A model generated the notes under the pieces. It ran no database searches. It was not told the DNA's origin and saw nothing but the letters and a program-made list of their open reading frames with translations. DNA of 64,000 nucleotides from Picocystis sp. L7 (lineage: Eukaryota; Chlorophyta; Picocystophyceae; Picocystales; Picocystaceae), in NCBI GenBank assembly GCA_020975725.1, contig QXJR01000028.1, positions 434,001 to 498,000 on the forward strand, written 5' to 3'. Of the stretch, positions 20,109-30,848 are shown in pieces. The first letter of the stretch is position 1; each line of letters opens with the position of its first letter. The translations under genes were made by a program, and so were the position numbers.

Positions 20109-23100
20109 AACGGTCCGTAGAGTAGATTCGGCACCAATCAAGGGAGGAGGTAGATCACGGCACGGTCCTGCTCGTCCTCTGGACGCCGGAGGCTATGCTG
20201 CCAGGCTCTTCCCTCCCACGGGATCGCAAACGCTCCACGCCGCACGTGTGTGCTGTGCACTTCCGTTCAGGCGGCGTCCGTCCCGCGACGACGTGGTTTC
20301 GGAGCTTCCTTGCTTCTCCCTCCGCGCCCGCGTCCTCGAGGACGCCGGTTCCTTCCACGTGCGACTGCTTCCTTCTTTCGAGACGCAGCAAGCAGAGTTT
20401 GCGATCGAATCGAAGCTCGAAGTCGCGAGCGATGGCCGATCCGTCGGCAGCGACGAACGCCTCTGCAACGAGCTTTGTCCATGGACAACGATGTCGACCC
20501 CGCGGATCTCCACCCGATCGCAAAGACCCGCAGAGGACGGACACGTGCACCGAAGAAGGAGAGGCAGGTCGAGGTCCTCTGCGGCTCCGGCGAAGAAAGC
20601 CGCGTTGGAAGGGGGAAGAACGGTCCCCCCGAAGGTCGCCCGTTGTGAAACATCTACCGCAGAGGATGGTGCTCGGGGACAATCGCGATGAGGGGGGCAC
20701 AGACACCCGTCCTCTGCGCCAACGGTGACGTGTCGGGCAGGGGCGAACCCGATGGGAGACTGTGACCACCGGGTAATCACGGAGTTTCAAAATTACCATC
20801 GAAATGGAGAACGGGAATATCGTCCACCTTTCGAACCACAAATATCGGATGGGGTTGCGGGGATCTCCTCGAAGATATGTGTTGATTTTGAACCGATATG
20901 CCGGTCGATTTCCTGGGGATTATCACCGGTAAGGGTCGTACGACGCCGAGGAGATTCTAGGTGTTTCGACGATGTCGTTATGGATCGCTCGTGGAGTTTG
21001 TAGATATTTACGGGATATGTACGAAAGCCGGTCCACCACGGTTAATTCGGACCTAAACCGTTGCCTCATCGATCGGGGATGGACGTTCGCTCGGAACGGC
21101 ACCACGTGATGGATGTGAATACGATCCGAAGATTGGCGCAAATGTTCGGCCACGGCACACGCGAACAAGCGTCAAAGAACCAAATAAGATCGGTCGTTTC
21201 AAGAAAACTGCGAGCATGCACAGTGAAACCGAGCGATTCTCAATGTAACGGAGGCGCATACATTCCCATGTAACTTTGCCTTGCATTTTCACACCCCAAG
21301 TAACAGATCATGGGTTATGGTGAAATCCTACACCTTCGGGAGTTATCATGCTGGCATTACGACCGTTCAACTCGGGCCCGACAACAACCCTCGTTTATGC
21401 TGGGGAATGAAACCAAAATCGCTTGCCCTCGCACCAATTTTCGTCCTACGCGTGTCTTCTGCAGGCAGTTTAAAAGGAAAACACGAAGTGTCTAAGCTCG
21501 TACATGGAAAGAGTTTCAACCGTTGGAAGATAATCCTCATGCACGAAGAAGCTCACGTCGAAGGAAGGCTCTACTTTTCTCAATAATAGCTTGTGCATTT
21601 ATGGTCAAGGCTGTTGACAAACAAAATACGAGACCGATCCCTTTTCCACGTCTAAAGGTGCACTTACGTGTTGTGAACGGAAGTGCGGTGGTTGTTAAGA
21701 AGTAGAACGAGTATGGAATCTTCACGATAGAACATCACCTTTAATCCCGTTGGGGTCGATCATGGAGTTGGACACTCATCATTTCTAAATCCTATTCAAC
21801 AAAAATTAAGCATGGGTATGCAACATCCCATTGGCAACATGATAGTTATTAATGAAATATCGTAGCTCTCGTAGAACTCATCACACGATCACTCTTGTAA
21901 ACTCAAAACATAAGGATGAGCAAGCCTCGGCAACGAAGCATGTGTAGAGGCCATTTATATTAGTTTAGGAAGTTGTTCCAAGTACTTTGGCTCAAATAGA
22001 AGTTGTAGAACTCTGTCGTGTAGTGCAAGCTTGGAGCGATGTGCAAGCACTTTGAATGCTCTTTGTTAGGAGGCTCTGCTAGGACATCGAGGTTACATAG
22101 ACGAATGTCGTGCACATACCATTTCATCTTTTTACCAAAGAATCAAAGTGAAAACCGATCTTCATCTCTCCCGATGAGGGGATGTTATTCCAAAGTGCAT
22201 CTACGTTAGTCGAGTAAGCAGACTTCTATTATAGGCATATGCATGTCCCTGGTGATGCGCAAGCAACTCCACTAGGAAAATGCGTGTTGTTTCCAATGGC
22301 TTACATGGTGTCTTTACTACTGATTTGAAGCGCATCAATGGTCGAACTCGTTGGAATCGGAACAAGTTCGCATACGGTTTCATCCTTCCAAACTTGCCAT
22401 AACTTTTCGGCTTGAAGGTAGATGAACGCTAACAGATGCTTTCTATTCGTTTAATATTCCTCTAAGGTACATAGTCATGACGGGGCGCGAATTGGTGAAA
22501 GTTATTGTCTCACGCAAACGAGTGATGCCTCGAATTAAACCTTCATAGATTGATCCAAAGATCATCCCAACGCTACTCAGCCTGAAGAGAATGCAAGTGG
22601 CGTTACACTTGTTTACTATCCGAGAAATGTTGGTGATTGTTGCACATTTTGCGTCGATGTTCACAAATCCTACGGGTGTGGGATGCGCTTGTGTGTGCAC
22701 CTTCACAACGAGCATCACAAACAGGCTAATGACAGTTGGTAGCTCGTTCGGTTCCACTCCATGACAATGGTCAAGTCTAGCTCATGAAGCGCCTAGACCG
22801 TGACAACGCACATGCGATTTCCTTGAGTAGTTCGTTTCGGGTCTACATGAATTGCTATTATGTGGGCCTATCCTGGCAAACTTTGAATGCTTGAGCTACA
22901 ATACGATCGCATGATGCACACCACAAAATAACCATTCGACTAAATTAAGTAGTCACACTTCTGGTATCAGAATTGCACAATCAAGATATAGTGCTTTGAA
23001 GTGGCCAACATTGGATTTTGCAACAATTAAGGCGTCGAACGAAAGTGGAGACATTTCAAGTACTTTCGAGCACCTATCATTTATTCTTGAACGATGGCAC

Positions 23101-23445
23101 AGTGCAAAGTTGAACAGATGCACATAACAAGCCAGCCCATGGGAATTGGTCACTGCCCTGTTACGATGATCCGCATCTGGATGTGTTCGCCAAAGACAGC
23201 ACTTCCAGAGCCTTGCTTCCTTTCGAAAAGCAACAGAAATGCAAGTCAATTCTACTTCTACAGCTATCCACAAGATTCTACGCTCAGCATACCATGCAAT
23301 CGGTATTATAAATCGGCGCTGGCCTGATGTGAACTCCTCTACCCTTCGTTGCCACTTTGAACCGCTTCCTCCCTACCCAGTGGCGTGCAAGGGTTTGTAA
23401 ACGGGAAGAAAACATGCTGTATACCCCCTATACATGAGGATACGC
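20109..23445. other. 3.3-kb stretch without a recognisable gene
   Basis: The first 600 bases are GC-rich and hold overlapping Arg-rich open frames on both strands (for example a 55-residue reading starting MDNDVDPADLHPIAKT near 20480); a short gene divergent from the GARP regulator is possible but unproven. From about 21,300 the sequence is AT-rich with only short frames. Nothing resembles a transposase or a known RNA. Confidence 0.4.
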
Positions 23446-25365
23446 TTATTGGGGCTCTTCTGTTTGCTCGAAGCAAATACGCAATTCCTTCAACTGTGAT
23501 TGAGGGACAGGGTCCGGTGTATGCGTTAACGAGCAAACCGCTTGTGTTGTCTTAGGAAAGGCAATCACATCTCGTATAGATGATGCTCCACATAAGAGCA
23601 TGACCAGCCGATCAATCCCCAATGCCAAGCCACCGTGTGGGGGAGCACCCATATCGAAACACCTAAGCAAGTATCCAAACTTTTCCTCTGCTTCGCTCTC
23701 AGACATCCCAATAGCTGCAAACACCTTCTCTTGAATATCTCTCTGATAGATACGCAGGCTACCGCCACCAATCTCGACCCCGTTGTATACAATGTCATAC
23801 GCTTGAGCTCGTGCTTTCTGAAGGTCACGCAAATCATCGCCATTGGGAGCAGTAAAAGGATGATGGACGGATTCAAAGCGCTCCTGTTCACTGCTCCATT
23901 CCATCAGAGGAAAGTCAGTCACCCAAAGTGGAGCATGTTTTATGCTTGATGCACTGACGTCCCCCAGCGAGTTGGCCACGAAGCAGCGCAGCCGCCCAAG
24001 AGCAGTTTGTATTCGTCGAGTCGGACCTGCACCAAAGAGAAGAAGATCACCGGGCTCCGTTCCGACATGCTCCACAATCTTGCTAGCCCTTTGTCCTTCT
24101 AGTGCTTCTAGAATAGGCTTAGCACCTTCAAGTCGACCATCAGAATCTAACCTGGCAAAAGCCAGCCCTGCTAGCCCAGCAGCTGCGGCCTCCTTTGCTA
24201 TTTCCCCCTTGGGCCATTTCAACTTTGAATTGGATATCCTTGCACCATCAGGTACACGGATGCAATAGACACTTCCCCCATCCGAAACAGCATCGGAGAA
24301 AACCTGGAAGCTGCAGCCTTTCACGTGTGTAGAGATATCAAAGAGCCTGAGGTCGTACCTGGTGTCAGGACGGTCCGTCCCGTAAGTAGACATGGCTTCT
24401 TCATACGTCATACGAGGAAAGGGCTTTGGCAATTCTACACGTGCGCACTCCTTGAAGACCTTCGCGAGGAGATCTTCGGTGAGGCGTATGATTTGATCTT
24501 GGTCCATAAACGCCATTTCCATATCCAGCTGGGTGAATTCAGGTTGTCGATCCGCCCTGAGATCCTCGTCACGAAAGCATCTGGCAACTTGGTAGTATCT
24601 GTCGAATCCAGCACACATGAGCATCTGCTTGAAGAGCTGTGGGCTCTGAGGAAGCGCATACCAGGAACCTGGGTGAATCCTGGACGGCACCAAGTAATCG
24701 CGAGCACCTTCTGGGGTGGACTTGGTGAGGATAGGGGTCTCGATCTCAGTAAATCCGTGTTCGTCTTCCAGGAATCTCCGCATACACTTGATGACTTGGT
24801 GCCTCAGCTTCAGGTTGTCCGCCATGTTCTTCGTTCGGAGGTCCAAAACGCGATGCTTCAACCTGGTCTCTTCCAGGGGAGTTTGGTTTTTCGCGTCTTC
24901 CACATGGCTGACGCTGAAGGGAAGGGGTTTGGTGACCGCATTGAGCAGTTCGACTCTGTCCACGCATAATTCCACTTCTCCCGTCTGCATCTTGGGATTC
25001 GCCTCTTGCCTCAACCGCACGGTTCCAAACACGTGCACGACGTACTCGTTCCTCAACCTTTCCATGTTGCGGTGCGCTTCCATTGCTCCTTTTGGATCGC
25101 TGGCCAGCTGCACCACGCCGCTGTGGTCTCTCAAGTCCACGAACACGATCCCACCGTGGTTTCGCGTGCCATCCACCCATCCGCACAAGCACACTTTCGC
25201 ATCCACGTCGGATGGACGCAGCGTTCCGGCGAGGTGGCTCCGACGCGGCCAGGTGGGCGCCGGCTTCATCGTTTCGGATGCGCTCGCGGCTGTGCATCGG
25301 CAACCCATCGGTCTGCATCGCAAGCTGCGCATCCATGCGCTTCCCATCCGCATGGGTGCGTACAT
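23446..25365 (-). CDS. Aspartyl-tRNA synthetase, bacterial (organellar) type
   Basis: A 639-aa class II synthetase that charges tRNA-Asp, of the bacterial AspS type, so it should serve the chloroplast and/or mitochondrion. After an N-terminal extension ([20 protein letters not shown]) that looks like a targeting peptide comes the OB-fold anticodon-binding domain ([21 protein letters not shown]). The class II catalytic core follows ([31 protein letters not shown]). A GAD-type insertion (about residues 330-470) is the bacterial hallmark. Motif 3 is [22 protein letters not shown] near the C-terminus, with DVIAFPKT. The frame is open to 25824, but residues before the ATG at 25363-25365 show no conservation and include a promoter-type motif at 25425-25438. 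Confidence 0.95.
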   Translation of the reverse strand: MYAPMRMGSAWMRSLRCRPMGCRCTAASASETMKPAPTWPRRSHLAGTLRPSDVDAKVCLCGWVDGTRNHGGIVFVDLRDHSGVVQLASDPKGAMEAHRNMERLRNEYVVHVFGTVRLRQEANPKMQTGEVELCVDRVELLNAVTKPLPFSVSHVEDAKNQTPLEETRLKHRVLDLRTKNMADNLKLRHQVIKCMRRFLEDEHGFTEIETPILTKSTPEGARDYLVPSRIHPGSWYALPQSPQLFKQMLMCAGFDRYYQVARCFRDEDLRADRQPEFTQLDMEMAFMDQDQIIRLTEDLLAKVFKECARVELPKPFPRMTYEEAMSTYGTDRPDTRYDLRLFDISTHVKGCSFQVFSDAVSDGGSVYCIRVPDGARISNSKLKWPKGEIAKEAAAAGLAGLAFARLDSDGRLEGAKPILEALEGQRASKIVEHVGTEPGDLLLFGAGPTRRIQTALGRLRCFVANSLGDVSASSIKHAPLWVTDFPLMEWSSEQERFESVHHPFTAPNGDDLRDLQKARAQAYDIVYNGVEIGGGSLRIYQRDIQEKVFAAIGMSESEAEEKFGYLLRCFDMGAPPHGGLALGIDRLVMLLCGASSIRDVIAFPKTTQAVCSLTHTPDPVPQSQLKELRICFEQTEEPQ

Positions 25366-25424
25366 GGCGGCGGCGCACGTCGCGATTCCGACGCGAAATG
25401 CGCCGATGGAACGCTCGTCGTTCT

Positions 25425-25438
25425 GGGAGTTTCTTCTC
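25425..25438 (+). promoter_or_regulatory. Promoter-type motif GGGAGTTTCTTCTC
   Basis: Exact copy of the recurrent 14-mer, 60 bases upstream of the AspRS start codon. Function is inferred from its repeated association with gene starts. Confidence 0.5.
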
Positions 25439-26981
25439 TGCTGCCTCGGATTCCTGTCCTGGTGCGTACATGGACACACACATACTTCCACACCACGCCG
25501 TGGACCAAACCTACCCATGGAAGCCCCGTTCCATGCACGGCTAGAATGCAGACGAAGAAGGCGAAGTGGGCGCGGGTGCGTGGATGCGGTGGTGTGACAA
25601 ATGGTGGGAGAAGGAGACAACGTGGGATGCGCCGACGCATGGGTGACGACCGTCCCTGGTAGAGAAACACATACCATGTGGGAGACGGCCGAAATGTTTA
25701 CACCACCACTCGTTCGAGTTTGAGGGTCCACATAATCTCTCCGTTGGAAAAGCGCCGTTTTACCAACGTGACAAGCCCACAAACGCTCGAGAGGCTCACG
25801 AATCGCACCCTCCGCATTCAACAAAAATGGTCACATCACTTCAAAAGCAAAGGACGGTGTGGCTATTTCTACACTAACAACGGGACTTGTTCTTTTCACA
25901 ACCGCAAATGGCTTGCCCTTTTCCCTTTCCGAGTTCGAGAAGGTCGAAAGTTTTGTTCCTTGGGGCTTGTCGTTGCATGCATTGTTCATGGTCCACGATG
26001 GCAGATCACAATGCATGGTTCGATGGAGAGAGGATCCGTGAATCGTCACCACGCAGCTCAAGCATGCTCTGGTTTTCCCAACGACAATACACCAAGGACA
26101 ACCCCTCCTCGAAGGAGGGTCACGCCGGCCGCCGGGCAAGCAAGAATTACAAGCAAGCTTGTCACGTTTGGTCAAACTCCCTTTGCCATGAAACGACGAA
26201 TTATCCTCTAGATCGCAAAGCATCCCACGCCTCTACAAAGGTTGCCTCTTCACATGCAATCCTCAGATGGATGATATTCATGACGGCACAAGGCACGGCA
26301 CTTTTGCGTTAGTTTGCACGTAGTAAAATATAGAAACGCCCGCTTCATGGTGATTGACAGTGGAGTTGGGTTCATTGGCTAGGTGCTTCGTGAAACGGCG
26401 CCCAAAGTCGTGCCTGTTCTACTTGAGCACTTTTCGAGGGCCCAACGTTCTCATCTGCGCGGTAAAGGGGGTGTGGCCACGCGCCACGAGCGACAACCGC
26501 TCCACCGATCGCAAAATGCAGTGTAGCGATTTGCCAGGCCGGAAGGATCATGTTCTTGTGTTCTCTTGCTTCGGGACAACAACCTCCTAAACTCCTCGAT
26601 CGGCGAGTGTGTCGCTTCGTCGATCGTGTGTGCATTGAGCACGCTTTGTCACGAGGCGGCATGCGGCTGGACGCATCGTTCGTTTTCTTCCTCCACGTGT
26701 CTCTTGTCCGGGCGATGCGTTATGCGGCGGAGTGGCGGATGGCGCGTCCTCGTCCACATCGGGGGGGGGGTGTCGCTTTCCTGCATGCTTCTTCTTGCTG
26801 CTGGGGTGGTTGGATGGGACCGGTCGTTCAAGATGAACCTTTTCCTCTTTGGAGATTTGGATACGTGTTTGTTTCCCCTTCCACTTCGTTGTGGATCTTT
26901 GGCTAGAAAGGGAAGGACCAGGACGTGACCCTTGTGGTGCACATTGCGCCCATCGTCTCACCTTGGGAAGACGTGTCGGAC
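25439..26981. other. Intergenic stretch between AspRS and the HAT-repeat gene
   Basis: These two genes are divergent. The 1.5 kb between them holds no open frame that I can assign. A G run of ten occurs at about 26761-26770. Confidence 0.4.
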
Positions 26982-28760
26982 ATGGCAGCACGCCTGCGGA
27001 TCCTGTCGAGCGCCACACCTTCTTCTTCGTCTTCTTCTCGGCGCAAGGAACGGAAGGAAGGGGAAGGCGGCGTGCTGGAAGAAGCCAAGCGCGTCCATCG
27101 CGACGTCCTGGAACAGGCACGTGGCGGAGACCTGCACGGCGCCATCCGCTCGCTCACGCCGGCTCTGGCGCGCTTTCCTCGCAACACGCACCTCCTCACC
27201 ACGTCTGCTTCCTTGCTGGATCGAGCAGGACGCACGGAGGAGGCCGTGGACGCGCTGCGACAGGCGTGTGCGATCGATGGGACGGACGCCGCTCCATGGC
27301 AGGCTTGGGCCATGCTCGCGTCGCGTCGCGGCGACTTCGCGTCCGCCGAGGCGCTCTTCGAGCGAGCCACGCGAGTAGACGGAAGGCATGCACCTGCCTG
27401 GCAGGCGTGGGCGTGCTTCGAAGCCGCCAGGCGACGCACGAAACGCGCACGTGAGCTGTTCCGAAACGCCGTCGATGCGGATCCGACGCACGCGCCGAGC
27501 TGGCAGGCCTGGGCGCTCCTCGAGGCGCGAACGAAGGAGTACGACGAAGCAAGGAAGCTGTTTCGAAAGGCCACGAGCGCCAGTGCAGAACATGCGCCCA
27601 GCTGGCAAGCCTGGGCGCGTCTCGAAGCGGAGCTGGGAAGGACGCGCGAAGCGAGGAAGCTCTTCGAACGTGGCGCGACGTGCTGCAAGCCGCACGCGCC
27701 GCTCCTGGCGGCCTGGGGAGCCATGGAATCGCGACTGGGACGTTTGGAGGAGGCGCGCACGCTTTTCGTCCGCGCACACGAAGCGGACCCGAGGCATGCG
27801 CCGACGATCCTGCAGTGGTCCGCCTTGGAACGTCGCGCAGGCGCCACGGGAGAAGCCAGGAGGATCCTCTCCATGGGCCTGCACCATCACTCCCGAAACG
27901 CACACTTGTTACATGGAATGGCACTGGTGGAGAAAGAGGAAGGACATCTCGATGCCGCACGCCAGCAGCTCGAGGAGCTGACGAAGGGTGGAACCGAGAC
28001 CCGAGGCGTGGCCTGGCACGCCTTGGGGAAGCTGGAGAGCGAACAAGGAAACTTTCACGATGCTAGGATTGCTTACAGGCAAGGGATCAAAACGGGGGAT
28101 GATTCGTGCCGGGTCAAGTGCTACCTCGAACTGGCCCAGTTGGAGGTCTTGCAAGGCATGTTCGAAGAGGCAGGGAGGGAATTCGAAAAGGGCGCGGCCA
28201 TGGGAGGTCGATTGGATGCAACATACATGCAAGCTTGGGTGAGGTTCGAGAAGCGACACGGTCACGAGGAGCGCACCAGAGAACTCTTTCGAGCCAGCTC
28301 CGATCTTTCTCCCCACGATCCACGGGTGTGGTTGCAGTGGGGCATGTGGGAGCGCAGCAGGGCCAGGGTAGATGCGGCACGTGCTTGTTTCTCAAAGGGT
28401 GTCAAGCGGACATCTGGGAACGCCTTCCTATGGCAAGCCTGGGCTGTGCTGGAGGCGTACACTGCACAAGATGTCGAGTCCGCAAGGAGGCTGTTTGCAA
28501 AAGGGACGAAAGCATGCCCCGAGGATGCGCCCCTTTGGATGGAGTGGGCACTCATGGAACAAACCAAGGGAGAGGGGGTGCAGAGGGCCAGGGAGCTCTT
28601 CCAGCGAGGTTCACAAATTCAACCGCTCCATGCTCCACTCCTCTCCGCTTGGGCAAGGCTGGAGGAGACGAACGGAAATGCTGCAAAAGCTGCCGAGCTG
28701 GATAATCAACTGTCTGAGATCGAGGCAATGCAGCGCGGAGTGTTCCGAGGAACTCCCTAG
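26982..28760 (+). CDS. HAT/TPR-repeat protein of the Mbb1/HCF107 type
   Basis: A 592-aa protein built almost entirely of about 34-residue helical repeats. Each shows the half-a-TPR (HAT) pattern W-x-x-W-A followed by A-R-x-L-F: APWQAWAMLASRRGDFASAE, APAWQAWACFEAARRRTKRA, APSWQAWALLEARTKEYDEA, and at least a dozen more up to LLSAWARLEETNGNAAKAA. Proteins of this pattern in green algae and plants (Mbb1, HCF107) bind the 5' region of chloroplast psbB or psbH mRNA and protect it. The N-terminus (MAARLRILSSATPSSSSSSR) is Ser/Arg-rich and could be a transit peptide. I chose the ATG at 26982; upstream codons are open but lack an ATG. It converges with HisG. The RNA target cannot be told from the sequence. 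Confidence 0.85.
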   Translation: MAARLRILSSATPSSSSSSRRKERKEGEGGVLEEAKRVHRDVLEQARGGDLHGAIRSLTPALARFPRNTHLLTTSASLLDRAGRTEEAVDALRQACAIDGTDAAPWQAWAMLASRRGDFASAEALFERATRVDGRHAPAWQAWACFEAARRRTKRARELFRNAVDADPTHAPSWQAWALLEARTKEYDEARKLFRKATSASAEHAPSWQAWARLEAELGRTREARKLFERGATCCKPHAPLLAAWGAMESRLGRLEEARTLFVRAHEADPRHAPTILQWSALERRAGATGEARRILSMGLHHHSRNAHLLHGMALVEKEEGHLDAARQQLEELTKGGTETRGVAWHALGKLESEQGNFHDARIAYRQGIKTGDDSCRVKCYLELAQLEVLQGMFEEAGREFEKGAAMGGRLDATYMQAWVRFEKRHGHEERTRELFRASSDLSPHDPRVWLQWGMWERSRARVDAARACFSKGVKRTSGNAFLWQAWAVLEAYTAQDVESARRLFAKGTKACPEDAPLWMEWALMEQTKGEGVQRARELFQRGSQIQPLHAPLLSAWARLEETNGNAAKAAELDNQLSEIEAMQRGVFRGTP

Positions 28761-28921
28761 TGCATAATTTCATGAATGGAGAAGATGCCAATGGCGATCC
28801 CTCCTCCTCACGACGAACTTTTTGTGCTTGTGGGTTAAGGGTGCCCAGCCACTTTACCGCTTTTCTGCACCAATAACGTTGAATTATGGAGCAGGAACGG
28901 CGAAACTTAGCTCCTGGTGCC

Positions 28922-30207
28922 TTAGAATGTGCCTTGCATCCCAAGCTGGTGCTTCAAGTTTCGCCATCTTTCTGGTTCCTCATCGAAAATGTAAGTAAGC
29001 GGCGTGACTAATACACCGCTACCTCCTATGCTTCGTAGAAGTCGGACAGAAGCATAGAGGTCTTTCCTAGGGACGACCACCGTCACGGCAAAATAGCCTG
29101 TCTCGGCTGCATCGCCATTTTCACCTTTCTTAAACACCGGTGCGACCGTCGGTCCTTGCAATCCTCCGAGCCCGCTGCAACCCAACAGTCGATGAGCTAC
29201 CTCTGCCTCGCTGGTTCCTACCATATTGGCCTGGACCGAGAACATCCCCTCGGCCACGAGATGGGCCTCGAGACGCTCAATCATCTCGTGCACGATTTCA
29301 AGGCAGCCTTTCCTTTCCAGCATTGCCTTTCGCGAAGCCACCAGGACCCCTTGAGACTCCAGGATCTTTCCGCCATCAATCTCCCGCAGATTGTTTTCCC
29401 TCATGGTGACTCCACTCGAGACGAGGTCCAAGATGATATCCGCACTCCCCATTTGAGGTGCCGCTTCCAGGGCGCCATCGGCACTGAGAAGCACGACGTT
29501 TTCGAACCCATGTTTGCCGAAGAATTCCCTGGCGATGTGATGGTATCCGGTCACCACACGGAGCGGGGAACTTTCCGTCCAGCAGGACATGCCTAGCAGG
29601 GCTTGGAGGTCCTGCACGTCGGCGAATTTCTCCGTATTCGGCACTCCGAGCGCCAGGTGGCACTTTCCGAATCCCAAGGCATCGTGCACAACCATAAGAT
29701 CACCATCTCCCTGGGCAAACTCGCGGAACATGTCGTATCCGACGATGCCGATGTCCACGTCTCCGTAACGCAGTTTTCTCACCACGTCGGACGCGCGTTG
29801 GAACCACACCTCGAGGTTGTCTTCGAAGACGGGTATTTCTGCCACGTACTGTCTGGGATTGAGTTTGTTCACGCTCATTTGACAGCTCTGCGTCGCGTTC
29901 GTTTCACCGGTCAGCGTTTCGGCTCTTGGATCTCCCTTCGGATCTTGTTCATATCCCTGAGGGTCGGTACCGGACGTTTCGGTACGGCGAGGCTGCACAT
30001 CGCGTACGTTTCGCTTCGTTCCTCTTCGCGTTCGTCACGCACCTTGAGCAGTTCCAGGGTGTCTTCCGCCATCCTTCCTTTGCTGGGAAGGGCCATCCGC
30101 ACCCTTTCGTGGGGTCTGGGCGACGCCACCTTGGTTTTTGGCGTCACCGAAGCAGACGCGCACGTGGTTCGGACATGTTTCTTCGACACCGTTCGTAGCG
30201 CCGCCAT
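28922..30207 (-). CDS. ATP phosphoribosyltransferase, first step of histidine synthesis, one intron
   Basis: The coding sequence joins 30043-30207 and 28922-29887, giving 376 aa. The 155-bp intron starts GTGCGTGACG and ends GACGCAG. Splicing yields LPSKGRMAEDTLELLK-SCQM, uniting the ATP-binding N-terminal motif with VNKLNPRQYVAEIP. The enzyme condenses ATP with PRPP. The PRPP-binding loop region reads LSADGALEAAPQMGSADIIL, followed by DLVSSGVTMRENNLREI and VLVASRKAMLERKG. The C-terminal regulatory domain is present (IGGSGVLVTPLTYIFDEEPER), so this is the long, feedback-inhibited form. The first exon from ATG 30205-30207 carries about 38 basic, Ser/Thr-rich residues, as expected for a chloroplast transit peptide. 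A tandem repeat with GAATATTC sites lies just upstream. Confidence 0.93.
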
Positions 30208-30270
30208 GCCTTCCCCTTCCCATGCGTCGATTCGCACCACGGTCCACGCCTGGGGGAACCCATCCCTTGC

Positions 30271-30640
30271 GAATATTCGCACCCCCCTCGTCAGGGGGGG
30301 GCCCTCCTCCCTTCCCCGTCCCCAGGGGAACCCACGTGAGAATATTCGCAGGGGGGGTCCGGGAGGGATCCGAAGGGGGAGGGGAGAATATTCGCACCTC
30401 CCCTCGTCAGGGGGGGCGCCTCCTCGCTTCCCCGTCCCCAGGGGAACCCACGTGAGAATATTCGCAGGGGGGGTCCGGGAGGGATCCGAAGGGGGAGGGG
30501 AGAATATTCGCACCTCCCCTCGTCAGGGGGGGCGCCTCCTCGCTTCCCCGTCCCCAGGGGAACCCACGTGAGAATATTCGCAGGGGGGGTCCGGGAGGGA
30601 TCCGAAGGGGGAGGGGAGAATATTCGCACCTCCCTCCGCC
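30271..30640. repeat. 116-bp tandem repeat with GAATATTC and CACGTG sites
   Basis: A 116-bp unit recurs about three times between HisG and the divergent phosphatase gene. GAATATTC, a perfect palindrome, occurs at 30271, 30340, 30386, 30456, 30502, 30572 and 30618. The spacings 30340-30456-30572 and 30386-30502-30618 are exactly 116. CACGTG (the plant G-box) precedes one site in each unit at 30333, 30449 and 30565. GAATATTC fits the GNATATNC site bound by PHR1-type GARP proteins in plants. The proline-rich frames that cross the repeat are by-products of its composition. Confidence 0.85.
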
Positions 30641-30848
30641 CCAACGGACACCCGGCTTCACAACGGCTTCACAACCGTGGGCACCGGGGACGGGTCCCCT
30701 CTCCTCCCTCGACCCGCGGAGGACGTCGTTCGTCGCCCCTTCGTCCTCGTCGGGCCATGGTGTGGTGGACCCCCTTATCTGGCGATGGCGTTTCCATCGC
30801 GTTCATTACGCGTCGGCGTCTTCGTCCCACCTCGCACCTGGTGCAGCG

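Noticed and set aside
25366-25824. N-terminal extension of AspRS to 25824
   Set aside because: The extra 153 residues are low-complexity, contain the promoter-type motif, and precede a good targeting peptide.
26903-27905. Long antisense open frames opposite the HAT-repeat gene
   Set aside because: They mirror the GC-rich codon bias of the plus-strand repeats (Arg/Ser/Ala-rich) and match no family.
29911-30661. Proline/glycine-rich open frames over the 116-bp repeat
   Set aside because: They arise because the repeat lacks stops in some frames; the 5' part of the real HisG exon is separate and starts at 30207.
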